Positions 6,942 through 14,065 of a DNA stretch of 15,105 nt are shown here, one piece after another. The stretch spans positions 1-15,105 of the forward strand of contig CAMWNQ010000019.1 of NCBI GenBank assembly GCA_947175655.1, read 5' to 3'. Origin of the DNA: an uncultured Clostridia bacterium. Lineage in GTDB: Bacteria; Bacillota; Clostridia; Oscillospirales; Ruminococcaceae. A model generated the notes under the pieces. That model did not search any database and was not told where the DNA came from. It saw only the letters and a program-made list of their open reading frames with translations. The position numbers were made by a program, and so were the translations under genes. Position 1 is the first letter of the stretch, and the number at the start of each line of letters is the position of its first letter.

Positions 6942-7466
6942 ATGGCGAGAAAACGCCCTGTGGAAAAAAATAACAGTAAAAAAAGTTCAAAAAAATCTCC
7001 TGTAACTGAAAAAGTCAATCAGACTAATAATAATATCAGCAGTTCCGAAAAGGTAAATACTGGTGAATCGCCTGATATTGAAATGAGAAAAAATGAAAAT
7101 ATAGGTGGTTCTAAAATAGCCGTGTTTTTTTTGACTATTGTTGCTGTTCTTATATGCAGTACAGTTGTAATAACACTTGACAGAAGAAACAGGGTATATA
7201 GTGAAATTACATCGGCAAATTCTCAGCTTGCTACTCTTCAGGCTGAAAACGTAAGAATTCGTTCTGAACTTGATGCTAAGGTTTCACTCAAAAATGTTGA
7301 GGACTATGCTGAAAATGTTCTTGGTATGACCAAAATTGACAATTCCCAGATAGAGTATATAAAAATCCAGAACAGCGATGTTATAAGTGTTCCCGAAAAG
7401 GAAAAGAGTATATTCGCCAAAGTCGGAAATTTTATTGAAAAATGTGTGGAATATTTGAAAGGATAA
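6942..7466 (+). CDS. ftsL: FtsL-like cell division protein
   Basis: A 174-residue bitopic membrane protein that fits FtsL by both architecture and position. It has a Lys/Asn/Ser-rich cytoplasmic N-terminus (1-57), one transmembrane helix (about 58-79), a short basic stretch, and a coiled-coil segment (about 83-115) with SQLATLQAENVRIRSELD. The ending AENVLGMTKIDNSQIEYIKIQ-like segment, with the LGM step, is typical of Firmicutes FtsL. FtsL joins DivIC/FtsB and DivIB/FtsQ in the division complex and helps activate the FtsW-transpeptidase pair. FtsL sequences diverge strongly, so the name rests largely on its place between rsmH and the transpeptidase gene; a DivIC/FtsB-type relative is the alternative. 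The N-terminus is longer than in small FtsL proteins. The start is 2 bases after the rsmH stop, with AGGAG and a spacer of 6. Its last codons contain the -35 box of an internal promoter. Confidence 0.82.
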   Translation: MARKRPVEKNNSKKSSKKSPVTEKVNQTNNNISSSEKVNTGESPDIEMRKNENIGGSKIAVFFLTIVAVLICSTVVITLDRRNRVYSEITSANSQLATLQAENVRIRSELDAKVSLKNVEDYAENVLGMTKIDNSQIEYIKIQNSDVISVPEKEKSIFAKVGNFIEKCVEYLKG

Positions 7467-7483
7467 TTTATATATATTATAAT
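7455..7483 (+). promoter_or_regulatory. Internal promoter at the end of the ftsL-like gene
   Basis: TTGAAA (7455-7460) lies in the last codons of the ftsL-like gene. A spacer of exactly 17 bases leads to TATAAT (7478-7483), the same boxes and spacing as the rsmH promoter. Transcription should begin near 7490. The surrounding AT-richness raises the chance of a coincidental match, but the exact spacing and perfect -10 argue for a real promoter. Confidence 0.65.
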
Positions 7484-7489
7484 AGTAGT

Positions 7490-7566
7490 ATAAGCCAGCA
7501 TTGACTTGTTTATATGCGATGTTCTGGGGTGGGATATCTTGGAAAAATCCCGCCTTATTCTTTTTT
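7490..7566 (+). ncRNA. Candidate leader RNA or small RNA before the PBP gene
   Basis: From the predicted start of the internal promoter to a T tract is about 77 bases. These hold two adjacent hairpins: CCAG-CAT (7495-7501) with ATG-TT-CTGG (7519-7527, two-base bulge), and directly after it the GGTGGGAT/ATCCCGCC stem. No coding frame is visible in it. It could be an attenuated leader of the transpeptidase gene or a free-standing small RNA. I recognise no known family. Confidence 0.35.
7528..7566 (+). terminator. Terminator-like hairpin in the PBP leader (possible attenuator)
   Basis: GGTGGGAT (7528-7535) pairs with ATCCCGCC (7547-7554), with one G-T pair and an 11-base loop. It is followed by TTATTCTTTTTT, ten T in twelve bases. 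Because the transpeptidase gene and the rest of the cluster follow at once, it should be partial or controlled. Confidence 0.55.
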
Positions 7567-7570
7567 AAAA

Positions 7571-7577
7571 AGAGGTG
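7571..7577 (+). promoter_or_regulatory. Ribosome binding site deciding the PBP start
   Basis: AGAGGTG ends 6 bases before the GTG at 7584. The earlier in-frame GTG at 7575 lies inside this site and is unlikely to be used. Confidence 0.65.
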
Positions 7578-7583
7578 TCTTAT

Positions 7584-10019
7584 GTGAAGAAAATTAAAAG
7601 TAAAACTGAAAATCCCAAAAATGCAGAAAATATAAACAGACCAGTCAGAAAGGTTCAGAATCCGCCTACTCTTTCTATGCAGAGAAGAACTTCGCTTTTT
7701 ATGACGATATTAATATCAATCATCTTTCTTGGAATAGCAGGCTGGATTTTTTATCTCTCTGTTGTTCAAAACAAGATGTATCAGTCAAAGGCGAATGATT
7801 ACCATTTTGGAACTATCAATATTTCTGCTCACAGAGGTTCTATTTATGATGCCAACGGTGTGACTCTTGCAAGAAGTGCATCAGTATACAAAGTATTTCT
7901 CGATTCGAAACAATTTCGTAATGAGATAGAAGAACTTCAGGAAAGAATTGATGAGGAAAATGATGCCAAAAGAAAAGGTACATATGAAGCTCCGAAACCT
8001 CAGTTTGACAGTAAAGGCAATGAAATCCCTTTGATTCCTCTCCCGTCAACAGCAGAGGCATATAAACAGGAAACTATTACATTTCTTGCGGATAAGCTCG
8101 GAACATCAATTGATGATGTCCAGTCAGCTATGGAGGAAAATTCACAGTATTCAGTATTGCAGACACAGGTTGAAAAGCCGGTTGCAGATGCAGTTCTGGC
8201 ACATTTCGATAAATATGATTTCACTTCACTTCACGTTGAAGAAGATACAAAACGCTATTATCCTCAGAATGAACTTGCAGCTCAAGTAATCGGATTTACT
8301 TCAGCAGATGGTAGTGGTGCATATGGTGTAGAGGCTTATTATGATGAATATCTTGCCGGAATAAATGGTAAAGTAATTTCCGCCAAGGATTCCAACGGAA
8401 AGGAAATGCCTTATAAATATTCAAAAACTTACTCCGCACAGAACGGAAATGATTTATATCTCACCATAGATACATCTTTACAGTATTATCTTGAAAAACA
8501 TCTTCAGGAAATGATTGATGAATTTGAAGTACAGAACCGTGCCTGCGGTGTAATTATGAATGTAAATACAGGGGCAGTGCTTGCTATGGCTAGCTGTCCG
8601 AGTTTTGACCTTAATCATCCGTATAATATAGCTGACCAGAATGTTGCAAGTGAGATAGCTAAACTTACTGGAGATGCCAGAAAAAAACTTCTTGCAAATG
8701 AACGTGAGGCACAGTGGAAAAACAAGGCTCTTGCAGAAATAAATGAGTCTGGTTCAGTTTTCAAGATAATAACTGCTTCTGCCGGAATAGAAGAAAATCT
8801 TGTTGATACATACGGTGACTCATTTTACTGTAAAGGTCGTCGGGACGTAGGAGATAGAACAGGTCCGAACGGCATAGGCTGTCATAAGCTTGATGGACAC
8901 GGCGAACAATCTTTTATAAAAGCTATAACGAATTCCTGCAACCCTGCGTTTATGGAGATAGGTGAAAGACTTGGTATTGATAAATTCTACTATTATTTAA
9001 AAGCTTTTGGACTTCTCGAAAAAACAGGTATTGACCTCCCTGGAGAAAGCATTAGTTACTCTAAAGAACTTGAAGAAATGACTGAAGTTGACCTTGCTGT
9101 AACAGCGTTCGGACAGTCCCTTGCTCCTACTCCTATGGAACTTGTAGTTGCTTGTGCGTCAGCGGTAAACGGCGGATATGTGCTTGAACCATATGTTGTA
9201 AGCAAGATTGTTGATGAATCTGGAAATGTTGTATTTGAAAATGAAAGAACAGTAAAACGTCAGGTTATTTCAGAAGATACTTCTGCAAAGATGTGTGATG
9301 TTCTTGAACAGGTAGTAAACGGAAATACAACAGGTAATGTAAGTATAAAAGGATACAGAATAGGCGGAAAATCCGGTACTGCACAGAAACTCGGTGTTAC
9401 TGGTGAAAATGCTGAACAAAAATATGTATCATCATATATATGCTTTGCACCTGCTGATGACCCTGAAATAATACTTTATGTTATGGCTGATACTCCTAAC
9501 AATGAAATTGATTATTATGGCAGTAAGGTTGCAGTTCCTACCGCAAGAAAAATTATGGAAGATGTTCTTAATGAAATGGGATATTATCCTGAATATGACG
9601 AATCAGAGTTCGGAACTCTTGATGAATCTGTACCGTTTGTAACAAATAAAAGTCTGGCAGATGCAAAGGCTACTATTGCGGGTGTAGGACTTAAATATGA
9701 AGTAATAGGCACTGGCGATACTGTTGTTGCACAGTCTCCTATAGTTGGAACTTCTGTTGCGTATACGGGAACAGTATTCCTTTATACTGACCCTGACCCT
9801 GATGCTAAGATGACAACTGTACCTGATGTTGTAGGAGTCTCTGTAAAGGATGCTGATGATGCTATGAATTACAGTTTTCTTAATTATGTCGCTACGGGTG
9901 CATCAGTAAAGGATGAAGGTGCAGTAGTAAAGAAACAGAATATACAGGCAGGTACAGAAGTACCAAAGGGTACAGTTGTAGAACTTGAATTTGAAGTATA
10001 TGGAGCTGCGACTGAATAA
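7584..10019 (+). CDS. PASTA-containing class B penicillin-binding protein (FtsI/SpoVD type)
   Basis: An 811-residue monofunctional D,D-transpeptidase. It has a short cytoplasmic tail, a membrane anchor at about residues 38-60, a PBP dimerisation domain with the AHRGSIYDANG motif, a transpeptidase domain, and two C-terminal PASTA domains (about 683-740 and 746-806). Active-site motifs seen: SxxK as S391-V-F-K394, SxN as S451-C-N453, and KSGT at 596-599. Such proteins cross-link septal or spore-cortex peptidoglycan together with a SEDS glycosyltransferase, and an ftsW-type gene lies in this cluster. Bacillus has two adjacent paralogues, PbpB for division and SpoVD for sporulation. Only one is present here, so either role is possible and the division role is favoured by the dcw context. 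The residues around the active serine (ESGSVFK) differ slightly from the common PGSTFK. The dimerisation domain carries a Glu/Lys/Pro-rich insertion near residues 115-150. GTG start at 7584; GTG at 7575 would add three residues. Confidence 0.93.
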   Translation: MKKIKSKTENPKNAENINRPVRKVQNPPTLSMQRRTSLFMTILISIIFLGIAGWIFYLSVVQNKMYQSKANDYHFGTINISAHRGSIYDANGVTLARSASVYKVFLDSKQFRNEIEELQERIDEENDAKRKGTYEAPKPQFDSKGNEIPLIPLPSTAEAYKQETITFLADKLGTSIDDVQSAMEENSQYSVLQTQVEKPVADAVLAHFDKYDFTSLHVEEDTKRYYPQNELAAQVIGFTSADGSGAYGVEAYYDEYLAGINGKVISAKDSNGKEMPYKYSKTYSAQNGNDLYLTIDTSLQYYLEKHLQEMIDEFEVQNRACGVIMNVNTGAVLAMASCPSFDLNHPYNIADQNVASEIAKLTGDARKKLLANEREAQWKNKALAEINESGSVFKIITASAGIEENLVDTYGDSFYCKGRRDVGDRTGPNGIGCHKLDGHGEQSFIKAITNSCNPAFMEIGERLGIDKFYYYLKAFGLLEKTGIDLPGESISYSKELEEMTEVDLAVTAFGQSLAPTPMELVVACASAVNGGYVLEPYVVSKIVDESGNVVFENERTVKRQVISEDTSAKMCDVLEQVVNGNTTGNVSIKGYRIGGKSGTAQKLGVTGENAEQKYVSSYICFAPADDPEIILYVMADTPNNEIDYYGSKVAVPTARKIMEDVLNEMGYYPEYDESEFGTLDESVPFVTNKSLADAKATIAGVGLKYEVIGTGDTVVAQSPIVGTSVAYTGTVFLYTDPDPDAKMTTVPDVVGVSVKDADDAMNYSFLNYVATGASVKDEGAVVKKQNIQAGTEVPKGTVVELEFEVYGAATE

Positions 10020-10086
10020 TTAAGAATTAAAAATGCATAATTAAGAATTAAAATTAAGAACAAATAATTATGCATTATGAATTATT
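10020..10086. repeat. AT-rich palindromic repeat, copy 3 (compound)
   Basis: Immediately after the PBP stop codon. The main arms ATGCATAATTA (10033-10043) and TAATTATGCAT (10065-10075) are perfect 11-base inverted repeats with a 21-base spacer. Partial units such as TTAAGAATTA flank and fill it. It occupies most of the 92 bases between the PBP and murE genes. Confidence 0.75.
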
Positions 10087-10094
10087 ATTTCTTG

Positions 10095-10101
10095 TGGAGG
10101 G
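10095..10101 (+). promoter_or_regulatory. Ribosome binding site deciding the murE start
   Basis: TGGAGGG lies 10 bases before the ATG at 10112. An in-frame ATG at 10070 sits inside the palindromic repeat, has no such site, and would add 14 residues not expected in MurE. Confidence 0.8.
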
Positions 10102-10111
10102 ATTTTTTTCT

Positions 10112-11545
10112 ATGAAATTATATGAACTGCTTGAAGGAAATGCAGTTACTGTTCTTGATGATATTGAAATAATGGGAATCACTGACAATACAAAAAAGGT
10201 CAGAAAAGGATATATTTTTGTATGCATCAAGGGTGAAAATTTTGATGGTCATTCAATGGCAAAGGAAATGCTTGAAAAGGGTGCATCTGTTGTAATTACA
10301 GAGCATAGTTTAAATCTTGGAGAACGTGAAATCATCGTTGAAAATACAAGAGATTTTTATGGAATGATTTGTGCGAAATGGTTCGAACATCCCGAAAGAA
10401 AAATGAAATTCATAGGTGTGACTGGTACTAACGGAAAGACTACAATTACAAATGTAATAAAGAAAATTCTGACTGATAACGGTCATAAAGTAGGACTTAT
10501 TGGTACTATTCAGAATGAAATAGGCGATGAGATAATACATACTGAAAATACAACGCCTTTTACATATGATCTTATGGAACTTTATGCAAAAATGGCAGAT
10601 GCTGGCTGTGATTATGTAGTTATGGAAGTTTCATCTTTCGGACTCTATCAGAAAAGAATCGGTATCACTCATTTTTCTACTGCTCTTTTTACAAATCTTA
10701 CCCAAGACCATCTCGACTACCATAAAACAATGGAAAATTACTATCAGGCTAAAAAGATGCTTTTTGATGTATGTGACAATGCGATTATAAATACTGATGA
10801 TGAATATGGAAAACGTCTTTTTGATGAAATAGATAAATGTAAGAAATATTCATATGGGGAATCGGAAAACAGGGATTTTTCTTTAAAACTTGTCAGTATA
10901 AATGCTTCCGGTACTAATTTCATTCTTAAGAATTCCGGTGAAGAATATGATGTGAAAATGCTTATGACCGGTATGTTCAATGTTATGAATGTGACAGGTG
11001 CAATTGCGGTATGTCTTACTCAGGGAATAAGCATTGAAAAAAGCATTGAATCAGTAGTAAATTATGGCGGTGTTAAGGGAAGATGTGAAGTTATTCCGAC
11101 AGGCAGGGATTTTTCTGTTATATGTGACTATGCACATACGCCTGATGCAATTGAAAATATACTGATTAATGTAAAAAAGTGTACAGAAAAAAGATTGATA
11201 TGTCTTTTCGGATGTGGTGGTAACAGGGATTCTGCAAAGCGTCCCAAGATGGCGGAATCGGCTGAAAAGTATGCTGATTATCTTATAATTACTTCTGACA
11301 ATCCAAGAAATGAAAAACCTGAAGATATTATTGATGATATTCTTAAAGGACTTAAAAATCAGAAGCCTTATGATATAGTTACTGACAGAAGAGAAGCTAT
11401 ATATCACGCTCTCAGGATTGCTGAAAAAGGTGATGTCATAGTTCTTGCCGGAAAAGGTCACGAAGATTATCAGGTTCTTCCAGATAATGTTCATATTCAT
11501 TTTGATGAACGTGAAATTGTTGCCGAGGGACTTAAACTTATATAA
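10112..11545 (+). CDS. murE: UDP-MurNAc-L-Ala-D-Glu:meso-diaminopimelate ligase MurE
   Basis: A 477-residue cytoplasmic Mur ligase that adds the third residue of the peptidoglycan stem peptide. The three-domain layout is visible: an N-terminal UDP-MurNAc-binding domain (MKLYELL onward), a central ATPase with P-loop GVTGTNGKTT (102-111, K109), an HLDYHKTMENYYQAKKMLF block with the lysine that is carbamylated in this family, and a C-terminal domain with CDYAHTPDA, GCGGNRD, TSDNPRNE (394-401) and GKGHEDYQ. DNPR (396-399) is the signature of enzymes selecting meso-diaminopimelate rather than L-lysine, so a DAP-type wall is inferred. One oddity is VSSFGL at 173-178 (F176), where the family usually has VSSH followed by A or G. 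Everything else looks intact, so activity is expected. It follows the PASTA-PBP after a palindromic repeat and is 26 bases from murF. Confidence 0.96.
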   Translation: MKLYELLEGNAVTVLDDIEIMGITDNTKKVRKGYIFVCIKGENFDGHSMAKEMLEKGASVVITEHSLNLGEREIIVENTRDFYGMICAKWFEHPERKMKFIGVTGTNGKTTITNVIKKILTDNGHKVGLIGTIQNEIGDEIIHTENTTPFTYDLMELYAKMADAGCDYVVMEVSSFGLYQKRIGITHFSTALFTNLTQDHLDYHKTMENYYQAKKMLFDVCDNAIINTDDEYGKRLFDEIDKCKKYSYGESENRDFSLKLVSINASGTNFILKNSGEEYDVKMLMTGMFNVMNVTGAIAVCLTQGISIEKSIESVVNYGGVKGRCEVIPTGRDFSVICDYAHTPDAIENILINVKKCTEKRLICLFGCGGNRDSAKRPKMAESAEKYADYLIITSDNPRNEKPEDIIDDILKGLKNQKPYDIVTDRREAIYHALRIAEKGDVIVLAGKGHEDYQVLPDNVHIHFDEREIVAEGLKLI

Positions 11546-11571
11546 CTCCAGAAAATGAAAGGATTTTTTTA

Positions 11572-12924
11572 ATGGAAAAATTAATGTTATCTGAAATTGC
11601 CGGAGTATTGGGCAAGGATATAGATTCAGATATGGAAATCTATGATGTATGTATTGATACCCGAACTTTAACCAAAGGCTGTCTGTTCATAGCTATAAAG
11701 GGTGATAATTTTGATGCTCATACATTTGTACCGCAAGCTGTTGAACAGGGTGCAGTTATGTGTCTCACAGAACGTGAGATAGAAGGCTGTCCGTGTATTG
11801 TTGTTGAGAGTTGCAGAGATGCTTTTATAAAAATTGCACACTACTACAGAATGAAATTTGACATAAATCTTGTAGGAGTTACAGGAAGTGTTGGCAAGAC
11901 TACTACAAAAGAAATGATTTCTCTTGTTATGTCAAAAAAATACAATACACTTAAAACAAAAGGGAATCTCAATAATGCCATAGGTATGCCCAGAACTCTT
12001 CTGACTCTCAATAATGAACATCAATCAGCAGTAATAGAAATGGGAATGTCTGATTTCGGAGAAATAAGTCTTCTTTCAAAAACAGCAGTTCCGAATCTTG
12101 CTGTAATAACAAATATAGGATTTTCCCATATAGAGAAACTTAAATCTCAGGAAGGAATTCTTAGAGCCAAGCTTGAAATCCTTGACGGAATGACTGAAAA
12201 TGCACCACTTATTGTAAATGCTGATGATAGTCTTCTTTTTGGTGTCAAGGATAAGCTTGAAAGAAAAGTATATACATTTGGTATAAATAATCCTCAGGCT
12301 GACTACAGGGCTGTTAATCTGAATGAACACGACGGTGTAACAGAATTTGATATATGCTATCAGGAAAAAACAGTACATATTGTTCTGACCGCAATAGGAC
12401 ATCATAATGTACTTAATGCTTTAACTGCATTTGCGATAGGAAGTATTTTGGGAATTGAAGATGATGTTATGACATCAGCTTTTACTGAATTTGTTCCTGA
12501 CTCCCTAAGACAGAATATATCGGTAAAAAATGGTCAGACTGTTATTACAGACTGTTACAATGCAAGTCCAGACTCTATGAAAGCTTCTCTTACAGTTCTT
12601 TCAGGACTGAAGACCGAGGGAAGAAAAATAGCAGTTCTTGGTGATATGCTTGAACTTGGTGAGATGTCCGAAATGCTTCACAGAAAAGTCGGACAGATGG
12701 CAGTTTCTGCAAATCCCGATATGCTTTTCTGTTATGGAAAGGATTCTGCATATATCGCTGATGAGGCGGAAAAATCAGGTATAAAAGTATATTATTCAGA
12801 TGATAAATATGCTGTGACAGATGCCCTGAATAATTTTGTGCAAGCAGGCGATGCTGTACTGTTCAAGGCCAGCAGGGGAATGAAGCTTGAAGAAATAATA
12901 AATAAAATTTATGGGGAGAAGTGA
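11572..12924 (+). CDS. murF: UDP-MurNAc-tripeptide:D-alanyl-D-alanine ligase MurF
   Basis: A 450-residue cytoplasmic Mur ligase that attaches the D-Ala-D-Ala dipeptide to complete the pentapeptide precursor. Seen: DTRTLTKGCLFIAIKGDNFDAH in the N-terminal domain; P-loop GVTGSVGKTT (102-111, K109); the MurF-specific KGNLNNAIGMP (130-140); IEMGMS (155-160); ITNIGFSHIEKL continuing into a KSQEGILRAKLEIL block; DCYNASPDSM (327-336); and VLGDMLELGE. Length and motifs are normal for the family. AAAGGA at 11558-11563 is the ribosome binding site, with a spacer of 8. It lies between murE and mraY, and only 5 bases separate its stop from the preferred mraY start, so the three genes are surely one transcription unit. 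MurE and MurF share fold and P-loop, but the GNLNN block separates MurF clearly. Confidence 0.96.
   Translation: MEKLMLSEIAGVLGKDIDSDMEIYDVCIDTRTLTKGCLFIAIKGDNFDAHTFVPQAVEQGAVMCLTEREIEGCPCIVVESCRDAFIKIAHYYRMKFDINLVGVTGSVGKTTTKEMISLVMSKKYNTLKTKGNLNNAIGMPRTLLTLNNEHQSAVIEMGMSDFGEISLLSKTAVPNLAVITNIGFSHIEKLKSQEGILRAKLEILDGMTENAPLIVNADDSLLFGVKDKLERKVYTFGINNPQADYRAVNLNEHDGVTEFDICYQEKTVHIVLTAIGHHNVLNALTAFAIGSILGIEDDVMTSAFTEFVPDSLRQNISVKNGQTVITDCYNASPDSMKASLTVLSGLKTEGRKIAVLGDMLELGEMSEMLHRKVGQMAVSANPDMLFCYGKDSAYIADEAEKSGIKVYYSDDKYAVTDALNNFVQAGDAVLFKASRGMKLEEIINKIYGEK
12913..12918 (+). promoter_or_regulatory. Ribosome binding site deciding the mraY start
   Basis: GGGGAG lies in the last codons of murF. 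It is only 2 bases from a GTG at 12921 but 11 bases from the in-frame ATG at 12930, so the ATG is preferred. Confidence 0.65.
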
Positions 12925-12929
12925 CTATA

Positions 12930-13976
12930 ATGCCTTACTGGATTAATATAATTGTATCATTATTATCATTTGCACTTGCAGGTCTTTTGGGAATATGGCT
13001 TGTACCATTTTTACACAGAATAAAATTCGGTCAGCCTATAAAAGTACAGGACGGACCTAAATGGCACGAGAAAAAACAAGGTACTCCTACTATGGGCGGA
13101 TTTATGTTTATAATTTCAACTCTTGTATGTCTTGTTGCAGGATACTGTCTTTACCGCTGGAAATGTGGTATCAATATCACTGAAAAGGAAAATATAAACT
13201 CTGCACTTACAGTTCTTTCCTGTCTGATATTCAGTCTTTTGTTTGCATTGCTTGGTTTTATTGATGATTACATAAAAGTAGCAAAAAAAGATAATCACGG
13301 ACTTACTCCGAAACAGAAAATGATTTTACAGTTCCTTTTCGGCGGGGCATTTCTCGGAGCTTTATATGCTTTTGGAGATACTTCAACCGTCATTGATTTA
13401 AGCTTCATATCTTTTGATATAGGACTGTTTTATTATCCTCTTATGGTTGTAGTTATAATATATCTTACAAATGCTGTAAATCTTACAGATGGTGTTGACG
13501 GACTCTGTGGTACTGTTACTTTTGTGTCAATGCTTGTATTCACTGTTGCCTGTTCGATATTCAAGTTCAGTGAACTTTCAATATTTACAATGGCTGTAGC
13601 AGGAGGTTGTCTGGGATTTCTTCTTTGGAATTTCAATCCGGCAAAATGTTTTATGGGTGATACGGGTTCAATGTTTCTTGGTGCATCAGTAACAGCAGTC
13701 GGGCTTGTACTTCATAAACATCTCCTTTTACTGCTTGTATCGCTCGTATATATACTTGAAGCTCTTTCAGTAGTAATTCAGGTATTGTATTTCAAGTATA
13801 CTGCAAAAAAGCATCTCAAGGAAACAGGAGAAGCCGGCAAGGGTAAGCGTATATTCAAGATGACTCCTATACATCATCATTTTGAACTCAGCGGATACAG
13901 TGAATATAAAATAGTAATTACTTTTTCACTTTTCGGACTTGTTGCGGGAATACTTGGTATAATGTCAGTTTTATAG
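12930..13976 (+). CDS. mraY: Phospho-N-acetylmuramoyl-pentapeptide-transferase MraY
   Basis: A 348-residue polytopic membrane enzyme that transfers phospho-MurNAc-pentapeptide from UDP to undecaprenyl phosphate, forming lipid I. The hydrophobic pattern fits the family's ten transmembrane helices. Conserved cytoplasmic-loop motifs are all present: KWHEKKQGTPTMGG (43-57), IDDYIKVAKKDNHGLTPKQK with the aspartate pair D112-D113, NAVNLTDGVDG (181-191), MGDTGSMFLG with D244, and MTPIHHHFELSG with the histidine triplet 315-317. These include the metal- and substrate-binding residues known from MraY structures. It follows murF almost without a gap. In many dcw clusters murD comes next, but here a palindromic repeat and an ftsW-type gene follow instead. 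A GTG at 12921 overlapping the murF stop would add three residues. Confidence 0.97.
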   Translation: MPYWINIIVSLLSFALAGLLGIWLVPFLHRIKFGQPIKVQDGPKWHEKKQGTPTMGGFMFIISTLVCLVAGYCLYRWKCGINITEKENINSALTVLSCLIFSLLFALLGFIDDYIKVAKKDNHGLTPKQKMILQFLFGGAFLGALYAFGDTSTVIDLSFISFDIGLFYYPLMVVVIIYLTNAVNLTDGVDGLCGTVTFVSMLVFTVACSIFKFSELSIFTMAVAGGCLGFLLWNFNPAKCFMGDTGSMFLGASVTAVGLVLHKHLLLLLVSLVYILEALSVVIQVLYFKYTAKKHLKETGEAGKGKRIFKMTPIHHHFELSGYSEYKIVITFSLFGLVAGILGIMSVL

Positions 13977-13977
13977 G

Positions 13978-14046
13978 AATGCATAATTAAAAATGCATAA
14001 TTAAGAATGTATAATTATGAATTATGCATTATAAATTATGAATTAT
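13978..14046. repeat. AT-rich palindromic repeat, copy 4 (compound)
   Basis: Begins one base after the mraY stop. Perfect 11-base arms AATGCATAATT (13992-14002) and AATTATGCATT (14020-14030), 17 bases apart, are nested in outer imperfect arms (13978-13988 and 14034-14044). AATTATGAATT at 14034-14044 is identical to the right arms of copies 1 and 2. It ends 19 bases before the ftsW-type gene. Confidence 0.8.
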
Positions 14047-14065
14047 ACCGGAAATGGAGGCAAAA

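Noticed and set aside
7501..7516. TTGACT at 7501 as a -35 box with TATATG downstream
   Set aside because: The two boxes are only four bases apart and nothing resembling a -10 box occurs 16-18 bases downstream.
11051..11500. A 149-codon minus-strand frame inside murE
   Set aside because: It is the antisense shadow of well-conserved MurE motifs, with no recognisable domain in its product.
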